Shown here piece by piece: positions 1-13,130 of a stretch of DNA of 64,000 bases. The notes beneath the pieces are model-generated. The model ran no database searches, had not been told where the DNA came from, and worked only from the letters and a program-made list of their open reading frames with translations. The stretch's first letter is position 1, and each line of letters begins with the position of its first letter. The DNA comes from Micropterix aruncella (taxonomy: Eukaryota; Arthropoda; Insecta; Lepidoptera; Micropterigidae). Both the position numbers and the translations under genes were made by a program. The stretch is taken from the NCBI GenBank assembly GCA_944548615.1, contig OX155964.1, positions 15,922,484-15,986,483 on the forward strand, given 5' to 3'.

Positions 1-130
1 TCACTATGAAAATGCATTGTCATCAGAACTGAACCAATATGTAAAAATTCAACTTCATTGGATAAGAGGAAGTGGTTCTAATTCAGCCTACAAGATTTGA
101 CCTAAACAAACTAACAAACATTTCAAGGTT
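1..130 (+). repeat. Truncated 3' part of minisatellite-bearing family M (copy M1)
   Basis: The motif CATTGTCATCAGAACTGAAC followed by an 'AATATGTAAAAATTCAACTT' stretch matches the segment after the tandem units in the copies near 26.5 kb and 58.7 kb. The copy runs off the left edge of the window, so its 5' part and tandem units are not visible. Its right limit is approximate. Confidence 0.6.
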
Positions 131-627
131 CATAGAAGCTGTAAAAACACCTCATAGTGACTAATAAATCATTTTTGCCGACCAAATTGTTTATTTTTTG
201 TAGACTGAAATAAAGGCTTTGCAATGCATATACCTAATTACCATATTGCTGGTAGTATTTTATTTTGTGGTCGTAAACTTTAATATGCGAATGCTTTAGA
301 AAGAAAGAGACGGAAGACAGAGAGGGCGAGCGCACGATCTATGGGCGTGGTGATGCTAATTAATAGACACTCAAAAATGGTATTATATTAAACTTTTTAT
401 ACCGAATTGCCAACTCTATGACAACATTTCGTGGCGGAAGTATTTTTATATAAATTTAAATTGCTGCCATGAAATAAATATCATTATTGATCATCTTAAA
501 CTAGTTTAACATAAACAATTAGCGGGCTTACTGTCTATAATCTAACAATATCTTACAGTAAACCAAGGTGGTGAGAAAAGGTAAAATATCGTGGAAATAA
601 TATTTACGATCATGTTATGTTATTATG
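131..627. other. No recognisable gene
   Basis: This is AT-rich sequence with one short purine-rich, G-containing patch near 300-335. I see no coding frame, TIR pair or tandem array. Confidence 0.5.
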
Positions 628-878
628 TTTCATTGTAAAAGCTCACAATGGGGGGGTTTATTAACATATGACATTCTCTTACAACCAACCCTATTTTGAA
701 GTGTGTCTATGTAAGTGTAACATTTGCTGTAAGTGTATCTTGTTATTGCATTCAATCGACATAATTCAAATGAAATTCCGTTAATTTTATTCCAACGGAA
801 AATGGCGACCCAGCCGGGAATTGAACCCGGAACCTTACAATGTAAAATCAGGCTACCTAACCACTATGCCACCGGGCC
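628..878 (-). mobile_element. tRNA-derived SINE, copy 1
   Basis: Read on the minus strand, a tRNA-like head (803-878) has an A-box-like GGTGGCATAGTGG and a B-box-like GGGTTCAATTCCC. It is followed by the same body as the copies at 37.1 kb and 63.2 kb (TTTTCCGTTGG, GGTTGGTTGTAAGAGA, a CATATG-containing segment, AAACCC). This copy is more diverged and lacks the AAAC-repeat tail. The head would fold a T-arm, but the anticodon loop lacks the invariant T33, so it is not a working tRNA gene. Confidence 0.85.
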
Positions 879-989
879 GTGATCCTGACCATAGTAATAA
901 GAAAATACATATTAAAACAGAAATAAAATGGTTCATCGTAATATTCGATGAGAAAATAGGAAGGGATGAACATAGGTTTATGGTTTTTA

Positions 990-1515
990 AAATGTTTTTT
1001 CAAAGGCACTTAGAAGGTAGAAATCGACGGAACGTTTTGATGTTAAATAGAAGTTGATACCATAAACTGGCTGCTGAATTGGTGAGAGTTTTTAAAAAAG
1101 AAGAATGAAGTTGGGTGATAGCAATAATATTATTCTTAATGAAACGGAGTGGAAGGCCATGACAACCTAGAAGGGTTTTGTTGGGTAGATTGGAAGACGC
1201 AGTTGGATTGTTAAAGACAATGTAGAGGAGGGACATGATTTTCAGATTCCTACTCTCCCGATATTCGAAGAAGTTTGAGGTACTTTCGAATGCAAAGCGA
1301 ATGCAAACATTTTTGATTGGCTCGAGTTGTTGAGAAACTTTTTGGTGATATCAAGAAAACACACCGCCGCATAGTTCAATATGGACAGAGAAGAGTTTCT
1401 ACTAGAGACCTTGATATTCAGCCCAAAGACCTTCTGCAACCGTCGAAGTCGAAAAGGCGTTTGTGCCTGCCATGATAGGGACTGATCAATAATTAAACCC
1501 AAGTCTTTTACCGAT
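990..1515 (-). pseudogene. LINE reverse-transcriptase C-terminal fragment (CR1/Jockey group)
   Basis: Two minus-strand frames join into the end of a non-LTR retrotransposon ORF2. The upstream frame (1242-1502) reads LGLIIDQSLSWQAQ, the conserved post-thumb 'K-x-LG-x-x-ID-x-x-LSW' motif, then RLQKVFGLNIKVSS and SILNYAAVCFLDI (family pattern 'P-I-L-x-YA-x-x-x-x-DI'). The downstream frame (1000-1236) reads FLKTLTNSAASLWYQL and ends at FRRFLPSKCL, matching the usual terminal 'W-N-x-LP ... F-K-R' block. A frameshift lies between them near 1240. There is no upstream RT core, so it is a 5'-truncated dead copy. The clade call is from motif memory only. Confidence 0.75.
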
Positions 1516-2979
<1,464 letters not shown>

Positions 2980-3131
2980 AATGCAAAATAGTTTAAAAAT
3001 CTGATGACATTAATTATCACTTCAGTAAGCGTACTTGTTTAGAACATGCAGCGCCCTATTGTATGTCGATTAATCAATACTATATTTGGGGAAACAACCA
3101 AATTTATTTTTTTAAATTGGGGTGTCATAAA

Positions 3132-3851
3132 TAGCCCAGTCAAATTAAACATTTTGGTTTTAAATAATTCCTACATAGCTGGAAATGATTTTATTGTTTT
3201 CGACGGTTTATGAGTGGATAATTTGAGACTATGGCCAAAAAACCGCGAAATGTTGGCACTTTTTCGGTTTTTCACTTATAAATTCTCAACGGTACTTCCT
3301 ATTTCAAAATGTTGTTAAGATAAATTATAGGGCATAAAACTTTACTTAAAATTATTTACCAAAGGTTAAATTTGGTTTAGCCGTATGGTCATAATCGGCA
3401 GCTGAAGGAAAGTCGATTTTACCATTTTGACTCAAAAGTGTTTTTCGCTCATATCTTTGTTACTCCAAAACGGCTATTCCGAATGAAATAATACTTACGG
3501 TAAAATTTGCGTCGTTTGACATGTTTGACTGACGATTATGATCATGACAGTGAAACAAAATCAATATTTAAGAGTGTCATTGGACGCGTAATTTTATACA
3601 CTATAATTTTTGTGTATTATTGTTTTCAGAATGTATAAGCAAAAAATGCATTTCCGTTCATAATGAATAAGCAAAAAACTGAAAAAAAGTACCGTTTTTT
3701 TTTTTGGACATAGCGTATAACGTTTCACCCATAAATCTCCGTAAACTTACATTACTATTACTTGGGAGGCCAAAATTGAAATAAAATCATTTCCAGCTTT
3801 TTGGCATTAGTTCAAGGAACGGCCCTTTTTTGGTGTAATTTGACTGGGCTA
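3132..3851. mobile_element. 720-bp non-autonomous DNA transposon with gapped ~65-bp TIRs
   Basis: The left end TAGCCCAGTCAAATTA... is the inverse of the right end ...AATTTGACTGGGCTA. Further in, AGCTGGAAATGATTTTATT (3178-3196) is exactly inverted at 3780-3798. The ends abut TA on both sides, consistent with a 2-bp TA target duplication or with TA being part of the TIR. The interior has no coding frame, so this is a deletion derivative. The superfamily is not assigned. Confidence 0.8.
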
Positions 3852-4390
3852 AGAGGATAATAATTATAAATGAACTGAGCCTTTTTTATAAAATAAATAT
3901 AGTGAAGTAAAGTCGAACTTTTAATTAAAGTGGTATTTAAAGCTTAATATTGGGTGTTAAACGCGCTTACGTGTAAAGCGTTCCGATATTGCATTCTTCC
4001 GTAACAAGTTGCTTTGGCGGGAAGCCAATGGCAAGGGTACATCGTTCAATGGAAGCTTGCCCGATTTGAGCTCAACTAGAGCAATTGTGTACCTAGTCTT
4101 ATTGTGGCCGTGTCGTGGGTAGATATATGTATAGTTTAAGCCACACCTTCGGTTAACCTACATTTCGGTTAGATAATCCGCGCAGCGCTTGTAGACTTTG
4201 TGTTATGAGTGCCTATATTACGACGTGCAGCAGAAGCTCTATTGTCTGGATTTAACTGCTGTTATCAATTTAGTTGGGCGGTTTTAGCTTTGACCATTTC
4301 GCTTACTGTAGATTATAGTATATTGGCATCCTTTTGTAAAATATGCTATTTTACGAGCTATAAATAATGGGATATGGGGTCCCCATAAAT
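3852..4390. other. No recognisable gene
   Basis: Mixed-composition sequence between two mobile elements; no motif recognised. Confidence 0.45.
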
Positions 4391-4835
4391 ATGGGTGAAC
4401 GGTTTCGTGCAGCTTGGCCCACATGATCCATTTTGTTCTCGGATCGGCTCAACTCACGATTCACCTCCTATTCAGAAGCCTCATCGAGTGGAAGGCTACC
4501 CCGGGTAAGATTCCCGTGTCTCAGGCCTCAGAGCTGGTTGACCGGTTTCTCCCGGCGGGATTGCATCCCGGCGCCACTGGACGGTCGGCGATGCCAATCG
4601 GCTATGCATTCTGACTAATTTCTGAAGGGGTCTGGAGACTATGGAAATATACTGTTTCCCAAACGGCGGGGTTGGATGTTGACCTGTTGTCATACCACTC
4701 TTGAAATGACCTTGGGCCACTCGACCCCGTGTGGCACTACGGGCAAAAAACGCCCAGGTCCGCGATAAATTCAAACTGAATTTCGTTTCTTTTGTTGTCA
4801 TTTCCATTACACTTGACAACGACGGTCTGAAAACG
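4391..4835 (+). mobile_element. Family B copy B1, internally or 3' deleted
   Basis: It starts at the B-type end (GGTGAACGGTTTCGTGCA) and follows the 7183-7905 copy through CACTCTTGAAATGACC and the GGCAAAAAACGCCC segment to about 4790. It then degenerates, with a possible remnant of the common end (ACTTGACAACGA) near 4810. No flanking duplication was found. Long frames on both strands of this segment recur in other copies and follow nucleotide identity, not protein constraint. Confidence 0.75.
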
Positions 4836-5190
4836 GATCCGGGAGATTGTCACTGGAACTATCTGATGAAAAGTAAAATCCTTTATACTTTTAATTTTCG
4901 CGATTCAGTCGATGCTGCGATCTCTCTTCGACGAGTTATCGTTTTCTACTTCTCTACCATATTTATCTGGCTTATTACCGGTGTCTGCGTTCCCTTAATA
5001 TGACCATCAAGCATCTATTTGGTTTTACAAAATACAATGAATTACAGCGTGTGGATACATATAAATTTTTAGTAACTCCTCTGTAATATAATATATACCA
5101 ATAGTAATTAAATAAATATTGATAAATATGTATACGATAAATGGAAAATTTTTATATAAAGGATCTATATAAACTTTCATTTGTTCTTAA

Positions 5191-5853
5191 CCCTTCGAGT
5201 AGCGTCTTAATTTCATGGCAGACCGCGGCATTTTATTGGAATTTCTTGCAATATCGCCGCGCTCGACAAAAAGACTATAACTATGGAACTACTATAGCAA
5301 TCATAAAAAGAATAACTGTGCAATAATGGCATTGAAATTTTGTATATAGAATATTAAAATCTCATTTTGTAAAACCAATTAGAGAATTATGAATAAATAT
5401 GAGAAAGTCGAAAAGTGAAAAAAACTCGGCATTTCTAACTTGTACTTGTCTTACGGAATAATACAGAACCCTATTTAGAAATTGTAAATACTATCGTAAT
5501 GTTTATTAGATTCTCTATCAAAGGTAATATTTCGTTTTGCTTATTTACATACAAAAATATTTAGATATTAGCTCATAAAAACCAATACAATTTTTGATGA
5601 TTTCTATAAAAAAAAGCAGATGTTTGACAATGGAATTTTACCAGAAATATCCGCAAAATGACGCGCGAAATTATTCTAGCGGCCGTCTATGTATTTATGG
5701 TAATAATGAGATATTTGGTATGGATTTTAGGATGCGTTCGAATTAGAAAATAATATTACTGTGCGCTCCGGGAGCAAGTCGCCAATATTGGTCGTTACGT
5801 AGTCAACGGTGTTCTGATGTGCAAGCAAATTTGGTCTTTACGTAGCCGAAGGG
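5191..5853. mobile_element. piggyBac-like miniature element flanked by TTAA
   Basis: The left end is TTAA|CCCTTCGAGTAGCG and the right end is ACGTAGCCGAAGGG|TTAA, giving TIRs that begin CCCTTCG with a TTAA duplication at 5187-5190 and 5854-5857. TTAA targets and CCC-starting TIRs are hallmarks of piggyBac. About 660 bp lie between the ends and no transposase frame is visible. A further CCCTTCGGCTA end abuts the right TTAA outward, producing a 24-bp perfect palindrome at 5844-5867. Confidence 0.7.
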
Positions 5854-5870
5854 TTAACCCTTCGGCTAAT

Positions 5871-6574
5871 TAACCCGTAATAGTTTGCCCTTAATCATGT
5901 TAAAAAACATATAAGCAAAAAATCAGATGCGAAAAGGAATAGTGCCAAATGCATGTCTAGGTTATAAATAAAAGAACAGGTACTTGGAATTGTGTATTTC
6001 GGTATTCTAAAAACAAATAAAGTTAATTTCAACGAGCGCATCCCCTTCGTAAGTTTTTCAGCAGCGGTTAATTCATTCGGTCGGACACCACGTAAGCGCA
6101 TTATGTCGTCTCAGTGCCTGCGAAGTCTCACAAGTGGCCCTAATTCAATTACCATGGCGGTTTCTCTGGCATTCCCCCAGGGAGGGGATGGACACCAATA
6201 CCCCCCCCCCCCCATCCCCCCGCCATTCCTCCCCCTCTTACACGGTCGCTTCATTTGCTCAATTGTCCACCTGTACCGCGTCCCCCTGCGGTCTATTTGT
6301 GTGTACGACATGACAATAATCAGGGAGGATGTCAATTGTGGCGATCATGTTTGTTTGCTATCTTGCCACATAAGTTGAGATGGGAAATACGATAAACGAA
6401 ACGGGGGTGAGCGCGGAGATACGTTAGCGTCTATCATTTGTAGAGTTCCGTAGCATACTTATAAACCTATTAATTTATTTATACGTCTTTCGGTAAACAT
6501 ACGGCGTTTCATTAATTATTATTACAAGTAATATTGGTACAATGTTTCACTGGCCGATTAATTCGGAGTTAACC
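5871..6574. other. Unannotated stretch with a poly-C tract
   Basis: A C-rich run starts at 6201 (13 Cs, then more C blocks to about 6235). The 128-residue plus-strand frame across it is low-complexity proline and has no family signature. No element ends were recognised. Confidence 0.45.
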
Positions 6575-7169
6575 GGGAGTTAATGGGCCCTTGCTAAGTT
6601 GGCCACGAAGACCCATTCTGTTCAGGGTCGGTCACACTCACGGGTCAACACCCATCCGGCGGTCTCCACGCATTAAGTGCGAGCTTGGGAAGGACTCTGG
6701 CTAGTTTCCCCTAGGAATCAACATTCTGGCGCTCCTGGACGGCCTGCGCACCGTGCGGCGTAAGCCAATCGATTGTGCACTCTGACTAACAGTCGGGGGA
6801 GTCTGGAAGCAGTACTGTTTCCTACAGAGCGGAGGTGGTTGCGGACCTTACGGCGACTGCTCTTGAAACGACCATCGGCTACCCGATCCTGGGTGAACAG
6901 CCGGGCAAATGATGCCGTGGTCTGCGATAGATTCGGTTTACACCGTTTCACCGCTTTGTAAGGGAGAGGACCGCGCAAGCGACCTTGAACTCGTAACCAA
7001 TTGAGAGACCGGAGTAATCTGATCGCAATCGGAAGTAAGGGCATGAGTATAAGCCCGCTGGGTAACATACCTGGTTATCTCGCAGATAAGGCCTTGGGAA
7101 GTTTTAATGACCAATCGTTTAAACTTCCTGGGGTGACGGGTTCACCCGTTGTAGTTGACAACTCTATTT
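6575..7169 (+). mobile_element. Family A copy A1
   Basis: It begins at the A-type end (GGGAGTTAATGGGCCC) and ends at the shared end (GGGTTCACCCGTTGTAGTTG). About 70 bp before the shared end are missing relative to the copy at 19.4 kb. It lies directly beside family B copy B2, separated only by the 13-bp sequence that flanks B2. No clean target duplication of its own was found, perhaps because B2 landed at its edge. Confidence 0.85.
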
Positions 7170-7182
7170 GTCGAACTACATT

Positions 7183-7905
7183 GGTAGCGAATGGTTTCAT
7201 GCATCTTAGGCCATAAGAAATGTTATCGGATCGGACGAACTCACGATTCAGCTACTATTCGGAAACCTATTCGTATGGCAGTCTACCCCGAGTAAGACTC
7301 TTGCGTCTCAGGCATCACGGCTGGCGGATCGGCTTCTCCTGGGAAGATAGCCTCCGGGGCTTATGGACAGTTTGCGCACCTTTCGGCGACGCCAATCGGT
7401 TGTGCACTCTGACTAATTGCTGAAGGAGTCTGGAGACCATAAAATATACTCTCTCCTAAGCAGCGGGGTGTGGAGTGGATGTTGACCTGTTATTATGCCA
7501 TTCTTGAAACGACCAACCACCCGATCCGGAATGGTATGACGGGCAAAGGACGCCCGTGTCCGCGATATTTTTTTATTGGACTACCGCTGAAATACAACAG
7601 GTAAAGGCCGCGTAAGCGACTTCGGTCCTGTAACCAGTCGGAAGGAAGGAGGTATCCTGACGGTTAAAACCATATCGAGATATCCTTCCAAACTGGTAGA
7701 CGGGGGCGAGGATGTCCGCTGGATACCTTTCCCGGTGCCTCGCCGTAAGGCGTTGGCTTCTGTCGGGCATGTTGGCATAGCTAGACAGTAGATTTTTATT
7801 GTCTCTAAGTCTTCTACGCTCATCCCACAGCTGAAAGCGCGATCACATATCGTTATATCAGCCTGGGGTGACGGGTTCGCCCATTGTAGTCGACCCTGCC
7901 CAACT
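7183..7905 (+). mobile_element. Family B copy B2, full length with 13-bp target duplication
   Basis: The 723-bp element is flanked by perfect direct repeats GTCGAACTACATT at 7170-7182 and 7906-7918. Its first ~400 bp differ from family A, but it shares the block TGACGGGCAAAGGACGCCC, the 'CCGTAAGGCGTTGGC' block and the terminal GGGTTCGCCC..GTAGT end. It has no TIR, no LTR and no A-rich tail. Confidence 0.85.
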
Positions 7906-8206
7906 GTCGAACTACATTATATTTTAGACGCAAATTCGACCATTGCAATCAAAAATAACATGGGATAATAAAAGAAAGGAGAGGGATGGGGTACAGCTAT
8001 TTATATTATAAATATATCATTGTTTTGTTACATTGATTAGAATTCACTCTTTATATCTCTCTGTCTCTTAGGAGCTTCATGATTTCATGCAGCGTGAGCC
8101 GCAAAGCTAACATGTTTTGTAGCTGATACAGTTTATAATTCAGCTTTTATCTGGAAGTTTCCTCGAAGAGGTGAATTGAATGAAATAATTCATTCGAGCG
8201 AATTCT

Positions 8207-8265
8207 AAGCAGTGCGTTACAAGTGCGTTACAGTGCGTTACTCTACAAAGCAGTGCGTTACATCT
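8207..8265. repeat. Short array of AGTGCGTTAC units
   Basis: Four copies of (C)AGTGCGTTAC occur within 60 bp, two nearly back to back and one after a short spacer. The array lies about 150 bp before the large hairpin at 8.4 kb. Confidence 0.8.
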
Positions 8266-8412
8266 GGCGGTTTGCTGGAGAAATTGAAAGGTAGTTTCCA
8301 TAAACAGACTCGAGGTGTGAATTTCTAGGAGCGAATTCGTCACATTAGGAATTAATAACCCGGAACTCAACGTTGATGAATATTATTTAAGTTTTAGAAA
8401 CATAATTCTGCA

Positions 8413-8637
8413 ACTTCTGCAAAATAAAATGTTACAACGTTGTCGACGTTTTTGCGACTTATAATAACAAAATAATAATAAAACAAAAGTAAACACACCT
8501 CTCGTGCATTTCAAATTCTTTGACATTTAAAGAATGTGATATGCTCGAGAGATGTGTATACCTTTGTTATATTATTATTTTGTTATTAAAAGTCGCAAAT
8601 ATGTGGACAACGTTGTAACATTTTATTTTGTAGAAGT
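8413..8637. repeat. Large imperfect hairpin with ~108-bp arms and 9-nt loop
   Basis: The left arm (8413-8520) and right arm (8530-8637) are reverse complements over nearly their whole length. Matching landmarks are TGTTACAACGTTGTC against GACAACGTTGTAACA, TTTGCGACTT against AAGTCGCAAA, and a shared ATAACAAAATAATAAT segment. The loop is 9 nt. Such a structure fits a MITE-like foldback. If transcribed it would form long double-stranded RNA and could be a siRNA source. The 97-residue frame starting at 8552 is a by-product of the arm. Confidence 0.85.
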
Positions 8638-9082
8638 TCACAATTACCTAACAACGATTAGAAACAACATAATCAAGAACAAATTTCTACGGATTTCGTG
8701 TTCCTTGACTTCAATATATTATTTTTGCGAAAACTTGTATTTGTTGGACCAATTTCCTAGTCCATTTTTACTCGGTGAATTCAACGATTTAAATATTTTT
8801 TGTTTTGAATATATTTGTAGCTTAGTATTTGTAGTTTATATTTAAAGCTATTATAGTTTTATTTAAATATGTAATCTGTTTTTTTTTTCAATAACATCTA
8901 CTACTGGGCCAACTTTTCATCTTTATGGTATTTTTTTCAAAATTTTAGAACCACATAATATATTCCTTGTGAATGACGTTTTTAGTAAAACATTCGAAAT
9001 TGGGGTCGAGAAAATACCCTATTTATCAACGAGAAAAAAATAATATCCGTGTTGTGTGGATTCATTAAACGCGTTATCACTT

Positions 9083-9635
9083 ATGCTGCATACAGACTGA
9101 CGAAAGGTAACATGAAATAAAAGAATTTGCCGTCCACATTAGTGCAATGTATCATGCAATGTAACACACTTTGTAACAAATTCTCATAGTCTGGACGCCT
9201 CGCGCGCGCGAACTGTGCATTTCATAAGCACGCTTCGAGCATTTCAAGTCGCGTGCGGACCGATCCGTGATTTGTCGGTTTTTCGAACGAACACAAATGG
9301 GCGCGCAGTGTGCTCATAGCGCCAGTGTGGACGGGTTGTGTTGAGGCCTGCGCGATCACGAACTGAACCAGGTGTGGATACAGCTACGGATGAATCGTGG
9401 AGTGAAGAAAAAAACATACAATTAATCGAGGCGTACAGAACACGACAAATGTAATGGAAGCCTCAAAATTGGTCGTCACACTTCATTCTCTTCGCCTGTT
9501 CTCAGCAGATGGACGCTACGTTCGCGCGCAAGCCGGAATCAGATTTTCGGTTTGTACGCGTGCTGCGACGACACTGATGAAATGCTCCTTTCATATTACA
9601 TCGCATGTTACCTTTCGTCAGTCTGTACGCAGCAT
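9083..9635. mobile_element. 553-bp element with 32-bp inverted ends
   Basis: The left end at 9083-9114 (GCTGCATACAGACTGACGAA) and the right end at 9604-9635 (TTCGTCAGTCTGTACGCAGC) are inverted with two mismatches. The interior is CpG-rich, including a CGCGCGCG run near 9203, and carries a short MADF-like frame. The outermost ends may extend further, since related words (CATAAGCACGC) occur inside at 9222 and outside at 9671. No target duplication was resolved. It is probably a deletion derivative of a cut-and-paste element of the Harbinger sort, where MADF/Myb-like proteins are common. Confidence 0.6.
9370..9450 (+). pseudogene. MADF-like N-terminal fragment
   Basis: One frame reads TDESWSEEKNIQLIEAYRTR followed by QM and a stop. 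The W-x-x-E-x-x-x-x-LI-x-x-Y spacing is the start of the MADF (Myb/SANT-like) DNA-binding domain, which normally continues with 'LWD-P'. Here a stop codon sits at the expected L. Only about 25 residues support it. MADF proteins are encoded by PIF/Harbinger transposons and by many insect transcription factors. The location between inverted ends favours the transposon origin. Confidence 0.4.
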
Positions 9636-9845
9636 TGGAGTTGTATTTTCTCCACCAAACTGTCCGCCACATAAGCACGCGTCCTCGACCCCCATCTCTA
9701 GTCACACATCTGGCGAAATTCGACTTCGCCACTCTGACCAATCAGAGGCCACTCGGCGTCTCGTTTGCCTGCCGATAGAGGGCGACACAAGCCAACCGTG
9801 CCTAATTAAAATCGTATTTATGCCACTATAATGTATTTTATCTCA

Positions 9846-10412
9846 TACTAGAGAAATGTTACCCGGCGATGCACGGGTATCCGTTTTCTTTCTCCTCACA
9901 CTCTTCCTTGCCTCCTCCCCCGCCCCAATTAGCCTATGTTAATCGCCGTTCATTCCACTTTCGAATCTATAAAATTTTCATTGCGATCGGTTGAACGGTA
10001 TCTATAGAAGTTAACCTACTGCAGCTTTAAATATTATCCGTGCTTAGATACCTATGTCTATCAATTTTCACGGCTTTTGATTGAACGGTAAAGAAGTTGG
10101 CGGCAGCGCTATCTGGTGGCGTTACAATATAGTTAATAGCGCAAAAAATATTATCCATTCTCAAATTTCTATATATTCAAATTTTCATGGCGATCGGCTA
10201 AGCGGTAAAGAAGTTGATGTGCTGCAGCGCCATCTAGTGATTAGGTACAACAAATCGGATATCATAAAAACCTTCACCATAAAAAAATACCTATATATGC
10301 TATGAAAGTATATATACCACTATGAAAGTTATTTCATAGTGATCAGTCAATCGGTTTCGGAGTCATTTAAGTTCGGCCAGATATTACCAACATTTATTTT
10401 TATATATGTAAG
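9846..10412 (+). repeat. Dispersed family R, copy R1
   Basis: It starts ACTAG..ATGTTACCCGGCGATGC. It then has repeated ~150-bp modules with 'TTTTCATGGCGATCGG', a GAACGGTA.AGAAGTTG segment and GCAGCGC.ATCT.GTG, and it ends with 'CGGTTTCGGAGTC' and an AGTTCGGCCAGA segment. The layout matches the copies at 27.4 and 40.65 kb. There is no coding capacity. Ends like this resemble the 3' region of lepidopteran RTE-type elements, but I cannot place it. Confidence 0.7.
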
Positions 10413-10932
10413 ATTTACGATTCAATGAAGCCTTCTTTATTTTAGAAAATTTCATTAACATCGAAGACACAAAACCGATAAGAAAGACGAGTTCGCCACC
10501 GCCCGTAGCTTATTGTACTCTATCCGTCCTTTACGCAAAATCTTTTCTATGGGTCCGTAGAGCCATTTACTACTAGGCTGAGTAAATTATCGCATATCTG
10601 GTGAGCAAAAAAAAAGCCCACCGCACCAAACCACGCCACAAAAGCGACGAGCAGCTGAGTAAAACCAGCGATGCTAAGTGTGTGTGTTTTTAGTGTGGCA
10701 GAGTGTATTATAATGAGTGGCGCAAACAAAGAAAGGCCAGTTACCGCTAACAAAGGAATACAGTAAAAACCTAAGCACTACGTAGCCCCAGCGCCTAACG
10801 CCGACGCGCCGCTCGCTCTACTAGGGCGGGTGTAAACTCTAAAGTTAATCAAATTAAGTCGATGTTGATTTTTTCTCGGGTTCGCTGCCCTGTTATGGTA
10901 AGTGCGGCATACATGAAGATAGAATGTATACA

Positions 10933-11598
10933 ACTTGCGGTGTCAACTACAACGGGCGAGCCCGTCACCACAAGACGTTTTAACGATTTTTTCGTTCTGT
11001 CGCCCTGCAGTGAACGTAGAAGACTTTGGACAGAACAATCCAACGTCGAGCTACGTCACAACCCGCAAGAAGCCAACGCCTTTACCGCGAGATAGCCAGT
11101 GATGTTACCTGGCGGGCCGACACTCGCGCCCTTGCTTCCAATTATGACCAGATTTCTCCGGTCTCTCGATTGGTTCCGAGTTCGAGGTCGCTTGCGCGGT
11201 CCTCTCCCTTACGAAGCGGTGAAACGGTGTACGCCGAATCTATCGCGGACCAAGGCGTCCTTTGCCCGACTCTGAACCGGGATCGGATGGCCAATGGTCA
11301 TTTCAAGAGCAGTCGCCGTAAGGTAGGCAACCACCCCCGCTCTATAGGAAACAATACAGTTCCCAGACTCCCCCGACTGTTAGTCGGAGAGTACAGTCGA
11401 TTGGCTTGCGCCGCTCGGTGCGCAGACAGTCCAGGAGCGCCAGAGGTTTGATTCCCAGGGGAGACTGGTTGACCCAGTGTCCTACCCAGGTTCGCACCCC
11501 ATGCGTGGAGGCCATCGGATGGGTGTTGACCCGTGAGTGTGACCGACCCTGAACACATGGGTCATCGTGGCCACCTCATCATGGGTCCATTAGCTCCC
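10933..11598 (-). mobile_element. Family A copy A2, full length with perfect 12-bp target duplication
   Basis: It lies in reverse orientation and is flanked by AGAATGTATACA at 10921-10932 and 11599-11610. The shared end (CAACTACAACGGGCGAGCCC when read on plus) is on the left and the A-type end (GGGTCCATTAGCTCCC) on the right. The duplication fixes both element boundaries to the base. A 141-residue plus-strand frame (11026-11451) runs antisense through it and is interrupted in every other copy. Confidence 0.9.
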
Positions 11599-11610
11599 AG
11601 AATGTATACA

Positions 11611-12114
11611 GTATAGTTGGTTTGTTAAAGAAACAAATAATGGTGTACGTTGCATTTTTTTGACGAGGAAGAGCGCTTGAGGGACGGAAAATCCCCCCAT
11701 GGTCCTCTCCGGGTTTTTCTATGGACCCACACTACTTGAGGATCAAAAACGTCCCCATTTATTGTGTGTTTTAATTTTTTCTCAAAATCTTTAATCCTTA
11801 TTATTAAGAATTAGTAAATTTAAAGCTGACAACATTTCCTCAAATTCATCAGACCTTGAAAACCGCCTATTATGGGTGTGGTAGGGATGGCCTTCACCAG
11901 TTTGTCTATAGACCCACACGAAAATGTCGCAATAAGATAAGAATGGCTCAAAAACATTTTTTTTTTACTTTTTGTCTTTTTACTTAAAAACTATGAGCCA
12001 TATTAAAAAAGTGCAAATAATTAAGTTAAAGCTTATATAATTCCTTATGAATTACATCAGCTTTAGAATTATGAATATTCTTTATGAATTATATCAGGAT
12101 TTCTCGTCATAACC
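11611..12114. other. No recognisable gene
   Basis: T-rich sequence between a retroposon and a LINE tail. The words ATGGACCCACACTACTTGAG and ATAGACCCACACG recur about 190 bp apart, hinting at a diverged internal duplication. Confidence 0.4.
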
Positions 12115-12141
12115 TAGTAGTAGTAGTAGTAGTAGTAGTAG
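12115..12141 (-). repeat. (TAG)n, likely the 3' microsatellite tail of the adjacent LINE
   Basis: Nine trinucleotide units lie just past the minus-strand LINE fragment. Simple-repeat tails at the 3' end are typical of I-type and related LINEs. Confidence 0.8.
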
Positions 12142-13130
12142 ATGGAGTGGGGGGCTTGTTTCCAGCCCTTGATGTCACCTAGATCTGTAAGGTCTTTTGT
12201 AACTACCCACTGTGTGGTTAGGTCAATGGTCAGCTAGTAGCCCGGTTCTTACCAGTCCAAGTAGGTCACTGACCTTCAAGTTGGGCAGATCGCTGGGTTC
12301 GAGAAAGGCTCGTCCCAGTAAACTGTGTCTTTTGGCGGCGAGCCCTGGACAGCGGCCAACAATGTGTATGCTGTCTTCAGGTTCCTGGTCACATATTCGG
12401 CAATCCTTGCTCTCAGTCAAGCCAAGGTTGAATAGATGAGCTCTAAGGGTCGTGTGTCCGGTGAGGAGACCGATAGTGGTTCTAAGGTTCTTCTTGCTCA
12501 TGTCAAGTAGGGCCTTGGTTTTCTTCTGTAGTGGTTGCTCCATCATGGCTTTTGCCTGGCGACATCCCTGACTCTGTTTCCAGGAAGCCCGATGTTCCTA
12601 CTCCAAGCAGTCCCTGATGATTTTCTTACCTGTAGCGAAGGGGACCCCTACAGCTGGCTCCACTGGGCAATCCAGTGTGCCCAGTTTTGCCAGTCTGTCG
12701 GCCTCTTCGTTTCCGGGTATGCCTTGGTGACCCGGTATCCATATTAGGGTGATTTTGTTGGATTTTCCCAATTTGTTGAGCTCCTGCATGCAGTCCCAGA
12801 CATGTATGTTTGCGAGGCCCATTTCAACACTTTTATATACACTTAGCCATGTGTTATTGCAGAAGATCAAGGTAGTATCATCTGCATAGAAGACTGATTT
12901 CCCCCCATCCAGTGCCACATTTGTTAACTTGTTAATATAGAGTATAAATAAATTGTGCCTAGGACATTCCCTTGAGGAACCTTATATTTGATAACCTTAT
13001 CTTCGCTAGCAATCCCGTTGAGTTTTGTGATTTGCGTTCTTTCACAAAGATAGTCGGTAAGCCACTTCAGGGCAATACCACAGACCCAACATTTTTCTAA
13101 CCATATTTAGTAATATAGCATGCGATATCA
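12142..13130 (-). pseudogene. I/R1-like LINE: decayed RT, RNase H and zinc knuckle
   Basis: Read on minus, the order is as follows. First comes an RT fragment around 13110-12900, with frameshifts, reading FDMISHAILLNMV, then 'KVPQGNVLGT' and finally FYADDTTLIF with the catalytic YADD at 12888-12877. Next is an RNase H C-terminal half (ITLIWIPGHQGIPGNEEADR, the last catalytic Asp region). Last is a CCHC-like C-terminal knuckle (CRICDQEPEDSIHIVGRC). YADD is followed after only ~45 residues by RNase H, so the RT thumb and the first half of RNase H have been deleted in frame. The RT-RNaseH-knuckle order is that of I/R1/LOA-type LINEs. It cannot move by itself. Confidence 0.85.
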